Below are positions 1 through 7,856 of a DNA stretch of 64,000 nt, in pieces. The translations under genes were made by a program, and so were the position numbers. The stretch lies in contig NZ_AP023420.1 in NCBI RefSeq assembly GCF_018408705.1, positions 1,116,001-1,180,000 of the forward strand, given 5' to 3'. The stretch's first letter is position 1. Every line of letters starts with the position of its first letter. The stretch is from Pusillibacter faecalis (GTDB lineage Bacteria > Bacillota > Clostridia > Oscillospirales > Oscillospiraceae). The notes under the pieces are model-generated. The model ran no database searches. It worked only from the letters and a program-made list of their open reading frames with translations, and had not been told where the DNA came from.

Positions 1-984
1 CTCATCAAACACCTCGCCCTTGGAGCACACCGTCTTCCCATCCTCCGGGCCGATGCTGCCGCCGGCATTGGAGAGGTCGATTACCGTGCCGTCGGTCTTG
101 GTCAGCAGAATCTCTACATTTTCCAGATACTGTTCCATCTGGCGGGCGTCCTCCGGGTCCTGCCGTCCGCTCCCACTCTCACTCCAGACCACTTCCCTGT
201 CCACCGCGTAGTCCACCTTATAGGCCACGGGAGAAATCGTGACAGCGTCAATGGTAAAGGTCATGCCGCCCTGGGAGAAGGTCTCTCCGCTGCCCAAGGT
301 GATGGAGCTGTCCTCATAGGCCATCTCAAACTTCAGCTTCCACTTTCCCTCCACGATGGGGACTGCCTCGCCGGTCTCCTCGTCCCACTGATAAAGATTC
401 TCAAACACCGCCGTGGCGGTACAGTCGTTGAGAGGAACGTCCGAGCTGCGGGTCTCCACCATCTGGATGGAGCTGGCGGCGGGGTCCTCCACCACGAAGT
501 AGCTGCCGCCATGAGTGCCGCCCAGAATGCTCAGGTCTGTGCCATTTCCGTGAACCAGCAGCATGGCGTCCTCCGCCCCCTCCGGCAACAGGGCGGTGCC
601 GTCGTCCCGGCTGATGGTATAGATGACAACGGCGTTGTACCGGTCGCCCATCACGGCGTCGGCGGTGATGGTCACACCATTGTCCGTGTCGCTGGCGCCC
701 ACGGGATAGCCGATTTTGTCGATGATCTCCGTCTGGGCGGCGCTGCCGCCGAAGATGGGCGAGAACACGTCGATGGCGGACTTCAAAACGCCGGTTGCCC
801 CGGCGCTCACCGCCAGCACCACGGTCAGGCATGCAGCGATCAGCGCAGTCCGGCCGATGGGCCGCCGCTTCCGGCGAGGCGCGGCCTGTGCCGCCTCCGC
901 CGCCCGGGCCGCGATCTCCACCTTTTGCTGCGGGGTGAAGTGCAGGTCCTGCATGGCGCTGGTATATTCAAACTGTCTGTTCAT
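1..984 (-). CDS. DUF4179-type membrane protein, probable anti-sigma partner (partial)
   Basis: The gene runs off the left edge; the N-terminal 328 residues are visible. The ATG at 984 has a GGGAGGAAC ribosome binding site and overlaps the end of the upstream ECF sigma gene by 17 nt, so the two are translationally coupled. A short cytoplasmic N-terminus ending in an Arg/Lys stretch (about residues 37-45) is followed by one membrane helix (about 46-64) and a long extracytoplasmic, beta-rich region. This layout matches the DUF4179/DUF5643 proteins that Firmicutes place directly after ECF sigma factors, where they are thought to hold the sigma factor at the membrane. The anti-sigma role is inferred from family and position only. 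The C-terminus is not visible. Confidence 0.72.
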   Translation of the reverse strand, partial: MNRQFEYTSAMQDLHFTPQQKVEIAARAAEAAQAAPRRKRRPIGRTALIAACLTVVLAVSAGATGVLKSAIDVFSPIFGGSAAQTEIIDKIGYPVGASDTDNGVTITADAVMGDRYNAVVIYTISRDDGTALLPEGAEDAMLLVHGNGTDLSILGGTHGGSYFVVEDPAASSIQMVETRSSDVPLNDCTATAVFENLYQWDEETGEAVPIVEGKWKLKFEMAYEDSSITLGSGETFSQGGMTFTIDAVTISPVAYKVDYAVDREVVWSESGSGRQDPEDARQMEQYLENVEILLTKTDGTVIDLSNAGGSIGPEDGKTVCSKGEVFDE

Positions 985-1456
985 ATTCCGTTCCTCCCAA
1001 AAGTTCTCTCAGCCTCGCCCGTCCCCGGGCAAGCCGTGTGTGGATGGTGGCCGTGGGCACCCCCAAGATCTCCCCGATCTCAGACGCCTGATAGCCCTCA
1101 TAGTAAAAGAGGTAGATCACTGAGCGGTAGTGGGCCGGCAACTGATTCACCGCCGCGAGCACCGACCCGTCGGACGTCTCCGGGGCTGGAACCTGGGCAC
1201 AGGCTTCCAGGTCGCAGGTGCGCCGCCGCCAAGGGCTTTTCAGCAAGTCTTTGCAGGCGTTGGCCGCCATCCGCAGGATGTAGGCCCGCTCGTGCTCCCC
1301 GCTCTCAAATTCCCTGGGTTCCGTCAGCAGCCGGACGAATACCGTCTGGCACACATCCTGGGCGTCCTGGGTATTTTTCAAATAGGCATAGCTCAGGCGG
1401 AGAATCGCGTCGGCATAGGTGTTGGCCAGCCGTTCCGCCTGCTGTTTATAGTCCAT
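968..1456 (-). CDS. ECF-type RNA polymerase sigma factor
   Basis: A 162-residue sigma-70 family protein with only regions 2 and 4, as in extracytoplasmic function sigma factors. Region 2 lies at about residues 10-75 and includes the DAQDVCQTVFVRL core helix. Region 4 lies at about 105-155, with LPAHYRSVIYLFYYEGY followed by the helix-turn-helix EIGEILGVPTATIHTRLARG. It would direct RNA polymerase to promoters answering an envelope or antimicrobial stress. The downstream DUF4179 gene overlaps it and is the likely membrane-bound controller. A TGAAAG/CGTA motif pair just upstream suggests autoregulation. The regulon cannot be told from this window. Confidence 0.9.
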   Translation of the reverse strand: MDYKQQAERLANTYADAILRLSYAYLKNTQDAQDVCQTVFVRLLTEPREFESGEHERAYILRMAANACKDLLKSPWRRRTCDLEACAQVPAPETSDGSVLAAVNQLPAHYRSVIYLFYYEGYQASEIGEILGVPTATIHTRLARGRARLRELLGGTEYEQTV

Positions 1457-1490
1457 TCTATCAACTCCTTTGGAGCGCGCTCATAAGGAA

Positions 1491-1517
1491 TACGACGCAC
1501 TGGCGGAAAAACTTTCA
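1491..1517 (-). promoter_or_regulatory. Possible ECF-type autoregulatory promoter
   Basis: On the minus strand, TGAAAG (1517-1512) is followed after 17 nt by CGTA (1494-1491), inside a CGTCGTA stretch. This resembles ECF promoters of the TGAAAC/CGTA class. It lies about 35 nt upstream of the sigma factor start. No sigma-A-like promoter was seen at the same place. Assigned by eye. Confidence 0.4.
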
Positions 1518-1591
1518 TCCGCTTCAAAAAACGGTGCAGCCGTCATGTGGCTTGCACGAAACCGCTGGGTTTCCAGGCCCCGCAGGACAAT

Positions 1592-1620
1592 AAAAAAGAG
1601 CGGCTGAGCCGCTCTTTTTT
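1592..1620 (-). terminator. Rho-independent terminator after the cupin gene
   Basis: Stem GAGCGGC/GCCGCTC with loop TGA, flanked by six As on one side and six Ts on the other, so it can act in both directions. On the minus strand it begins within the cupin gene's stop codon. It separates the cupin/XRE unit from the sigma factor unit. Confidence 0.85.
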
Positions 1621-1963
1621 ACTCCGTCACAATCAGGGCGATCAGTTCCACCGGCTCCTTGCCCCGGTTTTCCAGGGCGTGGTGCTGGCCGAACCCGGTG
1701 GCGCAGATGTCGCCGGGATGGACCGGCACCTCCGTTCCATCGTCATTGAACACCGCCTCGCCCCGGAGGATATAGTAGAACTCTGTCTCGTGCTGGTGGT
1801 CATGATAGCCGATGGAGCAGCCCGGGTTTACCACGATATGGGAGAACATCTTCCCGTGGCCGTACAGCCCCTCCCGGTCGGTCAGGTCCTTGATGTGGAC
1901 AATCCCCTCTCCGCCCTGGATCCGGGCGGTCCTGCGGGGACAGTGATCAGAGCGTGTTACCAT
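1619..1963 (-). CDS. Small cupin-domain protein
   Basis: A 114-residue single-domain cupin. The first cupin motif is visible as NPGCSIGYHDHQHETEFYYI (about residues 47-66), with two His and one Glu in the metal-binding places. The second motif is in GDICATGFGQHHALENRG (about 85-102). Such small cupins are often metal-dependent isomerases, dioxygenases or sugar-binding proteins; nothing here fixes the substrate. The start ATG at 1963 has a GGAGGAG ribosome binding site. It lies downstream of an XRE regulator gene on the same strand (41-nt gap), so the pair probably forms one unit with the regulator controlling it. Confidence 0.8.
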   Translation of the reverse strand: MVTRSDHCPRRTARIQGGEGIVHIKDLTDREGLYGHGKMFSHIVVNPGCSIGYHDHQHETEFYYILRGEAVFNDDGTEVPVHPGDICATGFGQHHALENRGKEPVELIALIVTE

Positions 1964-2004
1964 GTGATCTCTCCTCCTTTGGTGTCATCCTACCATAGCT
2001 TCGT

Positions 2005-2259
2005 TCAAATGTCCAGCGGCGGCTCGTCCTGGGCGAACAGGGCGTTATAGTCCACGTGCAATACCTCCGCCAGCTTGTCGATCTCGAAGATGGACAGGCA
2101 CCTGCGGCCATTTTCCGCCTTCCAGATCATTTCGGAGGTCATGTCGCAGCCCGCCGTCTGTAGCCGCGCGGCCAGTTCCTTCTGGGTCAGGCCCCGGGCC
2201 TCCCGATAGTGGGCGACCTTTCTCCCGATATTCCGTTTTTTCGGCGTGCTTCGGTTCAT
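2005..2259 (-). CDS. XRE/Cro-C1 family transcriptional regulator
   Basis: An 84-residue single-domain helix-turn-helix protein: IGRKVAHYREARGLTQKELA begins the HTH_3 fold and EMIWKAENGRR carries the recognition part. It has no sensory domain. Two in-frame ATGs exist (2271 and 2259). I chose 2259, because GGAG lies 6 nt before it, whereas 2271 has no binding site. The gene is divergent from a 56-aa protein, and an inverted repeat covers both start regions, consistent with the protein repressing itself and its neighbour. Confidence 0.82.
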   Translation of the reverse strand: MNRSTPKKRNIGRKVAHYREARGLTQKELAARLQTAGCDMTSEMIWKAENGRRCLSIFEIDKLAEVLHVDYNALFAQDEPPLDI

Positions 2260-2266
2260 GGAAGTC

Positions 2267-2330
2267 TCCATATATAGATATTCTATCTTGATTATAAAAA
2301 GCTCTCCGTGTTAGAATATCCATATATGGA
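2267..2330. promoter_or_regulatory. 19-bp inverted repeat in a divergent promoter region
   Basis: TCCATATATAGATATTCTA (2267-2285) and TAGAATATCCATATATGGA (2312-2330) are inverted copies with one mismatch, 26 nt apart. Each copy ends in the ribosome binding site of its own gene. A rightward promoter fits TTGATT (2288-2293), 18 nt, TAGAAT (2312-2317). A leftward -10 TATAAT lies at 2296-2291. The symmetric arrangement suggests a shared operator for the XRE protein encoded on the left. Confidence 0.6.
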
Positions 2331-2337
2331 GGTATCT

Positions 2338-2508
2338 ATGATGAAAGTTCCTGCCGCACATCCTCAGCCCTTCAGCAAGCCCCTGCGGGAAATCGCCCGC
2401 ATCATCGCGGAGCGAGAGAGCGACGAAGTGTGCGTGGCCCGGCTCATTCAGTATCTGGACGCACGGGGCGTTCCCCTTCCACCCTCCCGCCGCGAGGCGG
2501 AAACGTGA
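2338..2508 (+). CDS. Small protein of unknown function, 56 aa
   Basis: A 56-codon frame starting at the first of two adjacent ATGs (2338), with GGAGG 8 nt upstream. The product is soluble and basic to neutral, with a helical middle (EIARIIAERESDEVCVARLI) and a Pro/Arg-rich tail. I do not recognise a family. Support for coding comes from the good ribosome binding site, its own candidate promoter and the divergent pairing with an XRE regulator. It could be a small partner or antagonist of that regulator, but nothing in the sequence shows it. Confidence 0.5.
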   Translation: MMKVPAAHPQPFSKPLREIARIIAERESDEVCVARLIQYLDARGVPLPPSRREAET

Positions 2509-2510
2509 TT

Positions 2511-2556
2511 GCAAAAACCGGATGCAGGGTGTAAAATTCCTGTATCCGGTCTTTGC
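2511..2556 (+). terminator. Inverted repeat between the 56-aa gene and the his promoter
   Basis: GCAAAAACCGGATGCAGG (2511-2528) and CCTGTATCCGGTCTTTGC (2539-2556) pair over 18 positions with two mismatches and a 10-nt loop. There is no T-tract after it, so it is at best a weak terminator. It lies upstream of the his promoter and is not part of the his leader. Confidence 0.4.
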
Positions 2557-2610
2557 ATCTCCGGAGACTTTGTGCAAAGAGCAGAATTTTATTTATTACC
2601 GAATTACCAC

Positions 2611-2639
2611 TTTACTTTGCTAATAAAAGAAAGTACAAT
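2611..2639 (+). promoter_or_regulatory. Promoter of the histidine operon
   Basis: TTTACT (2611-2616), 17-nt spacer, TACAAT (2634-2639). The predicted start is near 2646, leaving a leader of under 30 nt before hisZ-hisG. That leaves no room for a T-box or leader peptide, so control would have to act at the promoter or through enzyme feedback. Confidence 0.65.
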
Positions 2640-2672
2640 AGGCTTCATCAATGGTGTCGGGGGGAATCGCCC

Positions 2673-4241
2673 ATGGAATTGGATTGGAATATCTTGAAGC
2701 CGCAGGAGCGTCTAACGCTGCAGCTGCGGATGCTGTATGAACGCTCGGGGTTCCGGCAGTACCATATGAGCCGCTTTGAGGAGTACGGCCTCTACCAGAA
2801 AAACCGCAGTTTCCTGCCTAGTGAGCAGGTCATCACCTTTACAGATCTGGACGGCCGCCTGTTGGCCCTCAAGCCGGATGTCACCCTCTCCATCGCCAAA
2901 AACGCCCAGGTGGAGCCGCAGGGCTGCGGTCGCTACTATTACTCGGAAAATGTATACCGCCCCAGCCAGGAAAGCCACACCTTCCAGGAAATCCGCCAGA
3001 TCGGTCTGGAGTGTATCGGCGCGGTGGATGACGGCGTCACGGCCCAAGCGGTTTCTTTGGCCCTGCAGAGCCTGGCCCTGTCCGGGCGGGCCTTCGCCCT
3101 GGAGGCGGGCCACATGGGATTTGTGGCCGGTCTTCTGGATGCCGTAGGCGCGCCGGAGTCCGCCTGTCCCGGGCTTTTGACCTGCATCCGGGAGAAAAAT
3201 AAGCATGAGCTTCAAAAACAGGCGGCGGAGGCGGGTCTCTCCAGGCAGGGGGCCGAAGCTCTGTGCTGTCTCAGTGCCCTGTCCGGTTCCTGGGAGCAGG
3301 TTTTGGAGGAGGCGGAGCCTCTGGCCCTCAACGCCGCCATGGGAGCGGCACTGGAGGAGCTGCGGACGCTGTGCGCCGCCCTCGCGTCTCAGGGCCAGAC
3401 GGAACACCTGCGGCTGGACCTGTCTCTGGTCAACGACATGGAATATTACAACGGCCTGGTATTGCAGGGGTACCTCGCGGGAGCGCCCCGGGCGGTGCTC
3501 AAGGGTGGGCGGTACGACCCCCTGGCCGCCCGGTTCCGTCCCGGTGCCCGGGCCGTCGGCTTCGCCCTGTACCTTGACGAGCTGAACCGCCTGGACGATG
3601 CGGCAGAGCGTCCCGCCATGCTGAGTGTGGCGCTGCCCAAGGGCCGTCTGGGGGATCGGGTTTACAGCCTGCTGGCGGGTGTGGGCTATGGCTGCCCGGA
3701 GAACTACCAGGAGAGCCGCAAGCTGGTGGTGGAAAACCCCGCGGCCGGCATCCGCTACTTCCTGGTCAAACCCAGCGACGTGGCCATCTATGTGGAGCAT
3801 GGCGCAGCGGATGTGGGTATCGTCGGCAAGGACATCCTGGCGGAGTCCGGCGCAGACATCTATGAACTGCTGGACACCGGTCTAGGCCGGTGCCGCATGT
3901 GCGTGGCGGGCCCCCAGGACTTCGTGGACGACCCAAGCCGCACGCTGCGGGTAGCCACCAAGTTCGTAAATATTGCCAAAGCTTACTACGCCGCCCAGGG
4001 CCGGGACATTGACATCATCAAACTGAACGGTTCCATCGAGCTTGCTCCCCTGCTGGGCCTCTCCGATGTGATCGTGGATATTGTAGAGACGGGCACCACC
4101 CTGCGGGAAAATCATCTCAAGGTGCTCACAGAGTTCATGCCCATCTCCGCCCGGCTAATCGCCAACCGGGCCAGCTATCAGTTCCGGCGCCGGGAGATCG
4201 ACACCCTGGTACAGAAACTGGCGGAGGTGATGGAGCCATGA
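2673..4241 (+). CDS. hisZ-hisG: Fused HisZ-HisG: ATP phosphoribosyltransferase, regulatory and catalytic parts in one protein
   Basis: One open frame of 522 codons. Residues 1 to about 312 are a HisZ-type histidyl-tRNA-synthetase paralogue (FTDLDGRLLALKPDVTLSIAK motif region, DMEYYNGLVLQGY and GGRYDPLAARF). Residues about 316-522 are a short-form HisG, starting MLSVALPKGRLGDRVYSLL and carrying the PRPP loop IVDIVETGTTLRENHLKVL. HisG condenses ATP with PRPP in the first committed step of histidine synthesis. The short form needs HisZ for activity and histidine feedback, and the two are normally separate subunits of a hetero-octamer. The start ATG at 2673 follows a GGGGGG stretch; longer in-frame starts lie upstream of the promoter. 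Stop overlaps hisD by 4 nt. Confidence 0.9.
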   Translation: MELDWNILKPQERLTLQLRMLYERSGFRQYHMSRFEEYGLYQKNRSFLPSEQVITFTDLDGRLLALKPDVTLSIAKNAQVEPQGCGRYYYSENVYRPSQESHTFQEIRQIGLECIGAVDDGVTAQAVSLALQSLALSGRAFALEAGHMGFVAGLLDAVGAPESACPGLLTCIREKNKHELQKQAAEAGLSRQGAEALCCLSALSGSWEQVLEEAEPLALNAAMGAALEELRTLCAALASQGQTEHLRLDLSLVNDMEYYNGLVLQGYLAGAPRAVLKGGRYDPLAARFRPGARAVGFALYLDELNRLDDAAERPAMLSVALPKGRLGDRVYSLLAGVGYGCPENYQESRKLVVENPAAGIRYFLVKPSDVAIYVEHGAADVGIVGKDILAESGADIYELLDTGLGRCRMCVAGPQDFVDDPSRTLRVATKFVNIAKAYYAAQGRDIDIIKLNGSIELAPLLGLSDVIVDIVETGTTLRENHLKVLTEFMPISARLIANRASYQFRRREIDTLVQKLAEVMEP

Positions 4242-5530
4242 TGCGAATCTACGAGTTGGAAACTCTCGCCCCGGAGGAGATTTTAAATCGGGACATCCGT
4301 GCCGAGGCGGAAGTGGACGCTGCGGTGGACGCCATCCTGGAAGATGTGCGGCTCCATGGCGATGGTGCCCTGCGCCGCTACACCCGGGAGCTGGACGGCG
4401 CGGAGCTGGGGAGCTTGCAGGTGAGCGGAGCGGAGTTGGACGCCGCCTGGGCCGCCCTGGACGCGGACTTCCGCGCCACGCTGGAGCTGGCGGCGGAGAA
4501 CATCCGCCGCTTCCATGCCCAGCAGGTCCACCGGGATTTCTGCCTGACCGACCGCCCCGGCATCATCATGGGCCAGCGCTACACGCCCATTGAAAAGGTG
4601 GGTGTATGTGTGCCCAGCAGTCCCACGGCTTTCCCCTCCACCATTTTGATGAATGTCATTCCGGCCAAGATCGCCGGCGTGGAGGAGATTGTGCTGGTCA
4701 CACCGCCGGAGCGGGACGGCAGCATCAGCCCAGCGGCTCTGGCGGCGGCACGTATCGCCGGCGCGGACCGAATCTTCAAGCTGGGCGGCGCACAGGCGGT
4801 GGCGGCCCTGGCCTATGGCACCGAGAGCGTGCCGCGGGTGGATAAAATTGTGGGCCCCGGCGGGATCTATGTGGCTACAGCCAAGCGGAAGGTCTTCGGT
4901 CGGGTGGCCATTGACATGGTCGCTGGCCCCAGCGAAATCCTGGTGCTGGCGGACGGCGGCTGCCGCCCGGACTTTGTGGCGGCGGACCTGCTCAGCCAGG
5001 CGGAGCATGACGTGTTTTCCTCCGCCGTGCTGGTAACGGACAGTCTCCCCCTCGCCCAGGCGGTGCAGCGGGAGGTGGAGGTCCAGCTGGAGCGTCTGCC
5101 TCGGCGGGAGATTGCGCGGCGGTCCGTGGAGGAAAACGGAAAGATTCTCCTCACCCGCAGCCTGGACGCGGCGGTGGACGCCGCCAACCGGATCGCTCCG
5201 GAGCACCTGGAGCTGTGCGTGGAGGACCCCTTCGCTCTGCTGCCCCGAATCCGGAACGCCGGCAGCATCTTCTTAGGCCGCAGCGCGCCGGAGGCGCTGG
5301 GCGACTACTTCGCCGGCCCCAACCATACGCTGCCCACCTCCGGCACGGCCCGTTTTTCCAGTCCCCTGGGCGTGGATGACTTTATCAAGCGCTCCAGTTT
5401 TCTATACTATTCCCAAGACGTTCTGGCGGAGGCCGCCCCCCGCATCGCGGAGTTTGCCCGGCGGGAGGGGCTGGAGGGCCATGCCCGCTCCGTCCTGATC
5501 CGCTGTGAATCCGAAACAAAGGAGATGTGA
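4238..5530 (+). CDS. hisD: Histidinol dehydrogenase
   Basis: 430 residues, the normal length. It oxidises L-histidinol to L-histidine in two NAD-dependent steps, the last reactions of the pathway. Family blocks are clear: RYTPIEKVGVCVPSSPTAFP, IVGPGGIYVATAKRKVFGRV, IDMVAGPSEILVLAD, LSQAEHD (zinc site), APEHLELCVEDP and GDYFAGPNHTLPTSGTARF. The start ATG overlaps the hisZ-hisG stop (ATGA), so the two are translationally coupled. The next gene, hisC, starts 3 nt after its stop. Confidence 0.97.
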   Translation: MMRIYELETLAPEEILNRDIRAEAEVDAAVDAILEDVRLHGDGALRRYTRELDGAELGSLQVSGAELDAAWAALDADFRATLELAAENIRRFHAQQVHRDFCLTDRPGIIMGQRYTPIEKVGVCVPSSPTAFPSTILMNVIPAKIAGVEEIVLVTPPERDGSISPAALAAARIAGADRIFKLGGAQAVAALAYGTESVPRVDKIVGPGGIYVATAKRKVFGRVAIDMVAGPSEILVLADGGCRPDFVAADLLSQAEHDVFSSAVLVTDSLPLAQAVQREVEVQLERLPRREIARRSVEENGKILLTRSLDAAVDAANRIAPEHLELCVEDPFALLPRIRNAGSIFLGRSAPEALGDYFAGPNHTLPTSGTARFSSPLGVDDFIKRSSFLYYSQDVLAEAAPRIAEFARREGLEGHARSVLIRCESETKEM

Positions 5531-5533
5531 TCC

Positions 5534-6598
5534 ATGAGCCGTTTTCTCTCAACTGAGGCGGCTTGCCTCGCCCCCTACACTCCCGGCGAGCAGCCCACGG
5601 ACGCTCAGTATATCAAGCTCAACACCAACGAAAGTCCCTTCTCCCCCTCTCCCAGAGTGGTCAAGGCTCTCTCCCGGGCGGAGGTTTTGAAGCTGAACCT
5701 CTACTCCGACCCCACCTGCGGCGTTCTGACGGACGCCATCGCCGCCCGCTATGGGCTGCGGCGGGAGAACGTCCTGGCTGCCAATGGGTCTGACGAAGTT
5801 CTGGCCTTTGCCTTTCGAGCCTTCTGCGGCCAGGGCCGGGGCGTGGCCTACGCCGACATCACCTACGGCTTTTACAAGGCGCAGTCGGCTCTCTTCGGCC
5901 TGGAGGCCACCGTCGTCCCCCTGCGGGAGGACTTCACTCTGCGTGTGGAGGACTATCTGAACTTCCCCGGCACCGTGGTCATCGCCAACCCTAACGCCCC
6001 CACTGGTATTGCCCTGCCTCGGACGGACATCCAGCGTCTGGTGGAGTCCAACCCGGACCGGGTGGTGATCGTGGACGAGGCGTATGTGGACTTCGGTGCC
6101 GAGAGCTGCGTGCCCATGATTCTCCGCTACGAGAACCTTCTGGTAACTCAGACCATGTCTAAGAGCCGGTCCCTGGCGGGCGGGCGGGTGGGCTTCGCCC
6201 TGGGTTCACCGGAGCTGATCTCCGCGTTGAACCGGGTGAAGTACAGCTTCAACCCCTACAACGTCAACCGCCTCTCTCTCATCGCCGGCGCCGCTGCCAT
6301 GGAGGACGAGGATTATTTCCGCGATTCTATCGCCGCCATTGAGAAAAATCGTGCCTGGACCACCCGGGAGCTGGAGGCGCTGGGCTTTACTGTGTTGCCC
6401 TCCAGCGCCAATTTCATCCTGGCCAAAAGTGACCGGATGTCCGGCGAGACGCTGTACCGGACGTTGAAGGAGAACGGTATTCTGGTCCGCTGGTGGGCCG
6501 ATCAGCCCCGCATCCGGGATTATATCCGTGTCACCATCGGCTCTGCGGAGCAGATGGCGGCGCTGGTGGATGAGATCGCCCGGCTGCTGGACATGTGA
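5534..6598 (+). CDS. hisC: Histidinol-phosphate aminotransferase
   Basis: 354 residues, a class II fold-type I aminotransferase. It converts imidazole acetol phosphate to histidinol phosphate with glutamate as donor. Family marks: KLNTNESPFSPSP near the N-terminus, the IANPNAPTGIALP block, VIVDEAYVDFG, and the PLP lysine K210 in TMSKSRSLAGGRVGFA. The C-terminal RWWADQPRIRDYIRVTIGS binds the phosphate. The start ATG at 5534 has GGAGATG 8 nt upstream and lies 3 nt after hisD. Confidence 0.96.
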   Translation: MSRFLSTEAACLAPYTPGEQPTDAQYIKLNTNESPFSPSPRVVKALSRAEVLKLNLYSDPTCGVLTDAIAARYGLRRENVLAANGSDEVLAFAFRAFCGQGRGVAYADITYGFYKAQSALFGLEATVVPLREDFTLRVEDYLNFPGTVVIANPNAPTGIALPRTDIQRLVESNPDRVVIVDEAYVDFGAESCVPMILRYENLLVTQTMSKSRSLAGGRVGFALGSPELISALNRVKYSFNPYNVNRLSLIAGAAAMEDEDYFRDSIAAIEKNRAWTTRELEALGFTVLPSSANFILAKSDRMSGETLYRTLKENGILVRWWADQPRIRDYIRVTIGSAEQMAALVDEIARLLDM

Positions 6599-6615
6599 CA
6601 AAAGGAGGGACTGCT

Positions 6616-7203
6616 ATGCGCAGCGCAAGGATTCAGCGGAACACCCGCGAGACATCGATCACCTTAGCCCTGACCCTGGACGGCCTCGGCAAGGCGGAAG
6701 TTTCCACCGGCGTGGGCTTTCTGGACCACATGTTGGAGCTCTTTGCCCGCCATGGGGATTTTGACCTGGCGGTACGCTGTGAGGGAGACACGCAGGTGGA
6801 CTTCCACCACTCTGTGGAGGACATCGGCATCTGTCTGGGTCAAGCCTTCACCCAGGCCCTGGGAGACAAGCGGGGCATCACCCGTTACGGTCAGTCCCTG
6901 CTGCCCATGGACGAGACGCTGGTTCTGTGCGCCTGTGATCTCTCCGGGCGGGACTACCTTGGCTGGTCGGTGGATTTTCCCGCCCAGAAGGTAGGAGATT
7001 TTGACACAGAGCTTGCCGAGGAATTTTGGCTGGCCTTTGTCCGAAACTGCCCCGGGGCGATCCATATCCGGCAAATCGCCGGGAGAAACACCCATCATAT
7101 TTTGGAGGCCATTTTCAAGGGCATGGGCCGAGCCTTAAAAGGGGCGGTGGCCATGGATCAAAAGCATCTCCATGACATCCCCAGTACCAAGGGAACCCTG
7201 TGA
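6616..7203 (+). CDS. hisB: Imidazoleglycerol-phosphate dehydratase
   Basis: 195 residues, the usual size of the monofunctional enzyme. It dehydrates imidazole glycerol phosphate to imidazole acetol phosphate. The manganese-binding repeats are present: GFLDHMLELFARHG and DFHHSVEDIGICLG, then GRNTHHILEAIFKGMGRAL near the C-terminus. I chose ATG 6616 because AAAGGAGGG lies just before it; an ATG at 6595 would sit inside the end of hisC. No phosphatase domain is fused, so histidinol phosphate is handled by the separate HisJ. Confidence 0.96.
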   Translation: MRSARIQRNTRETSITLALTLDGLGKAEVSTGVGFLDHMLELFARHGDFDLAVRCEGDTQVDFHHSVEDIGICLGQAFTQALGDKRGITRYGQSLLPMDETLVLCACDLSGRDYLGWSVDFPAQKVGDFDTELAEEFWLAFVRNCPGAIHIRQIAGRNTHHILEAIFKGMGRALKGAVAMDQKHLHDIPSTKGTL

Positions 7204-7214
7204 GGAGGCCATCT

Positions 7215-7826
7215 ATGATCGCCATTGTGGATTATGGTGTGGGAAATCTCTTTTCCCTCTCCTCCAGCCTCCGCGCCTTGGGCCAGCAGACGGAAATCAC
7301 CCGGGACCCGGAGCGGGTCCGGGCTGCTGATCGGATGATTCTCCCTGGCGTGGGCGCCTTTGGGGATGCCAAAGCAAAACTTGACGCCACCGGTCTGGTT
7401 CCGGTTCTCCGGGCGGAGGCGGAGCGAAAGCCTCTGCTGGGCATTTGCCTTGGGATGCAGTTGCTTTTTGATAAGAGCTTTGAATACGGAGAGCATGTCG
7501 GACTGGGACTCATCCCGGGGCAGGTAACGGACCTGCGGCAGGGCCTGGGAGATCCGACCCTGAAAGTTCCCCACATGGGTTGGAACAGCCTGGAGATTTT
7601 ACGCCAGGACCCCATCTTCCGCTATTTCCGGGACGGAGAATACGTCTACTATGTCCATAGCTTTTACGCCACCGGCTGCACCGGGAACACCCTGGCCGTT
7701 TCCCAATACGGAGCTGCGTCGGTCACAGGCGTTGTGCGGAGCGGCCACGTCTACGGCACACAGTTCCATCCGGAGAAATCCGGTGACGCGGGCCTGCGGC
7801 TTTTAAAGGCATTTTCAGAGCTCTGA
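7215..7826 (+). CDS. hisH: Imidazole glycerol phosphate synthase, glutaminase subunit
   Basis: 203 residues, a class I glutamine amidotransferase. It hydrolyses glutamine and feeds ammonia to HisF. The nucleophile is Cys78 in LLGICLGMQLLFD, and the His/Glu pair is in YGTQFHPEKSG near the C-terminus. The oxyanion region PGVGAFGDA is intact. Start ATG 7215 has GAGGAGG upstream. Its partner hisF lies downstream, separated by a Nim-like gene and hisA. Confidence 0.96.
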   Translation: MIAIVDYGVGNLFSLSSSLRALGQQTEITRDPERVRAADRMILPGVGAFGDAKAKLDATGLVPVLRAEAERKPLLGICLGMQLLFDKSFEYGEHVGLGLIPGQVTDLRQGLGDPTLKVPHMGWNSLEILRQDPIFRYFRDGEYVYYVHSFYATGCTGNTLAVSQYGAASVTGVVRSGHVYGTQFHPEKSGDAGLRLLKAFSEL

Positions 7827-7856
7827 TGCCCACCCCAATGGAAGGAGACATTTTTT

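Noticed and set aside
401..832. 143-codon minus-strand frame near the left edge
   Set aside because: Out of frame with the DUF4179 gene that occupies the same strand; Arg/His-rich shadow product.
2557..2672. T-box or his leader before hisZ-hisG
   Set aside because: The promoter leaves under 30 nt of leader and no T-box sequence is present.
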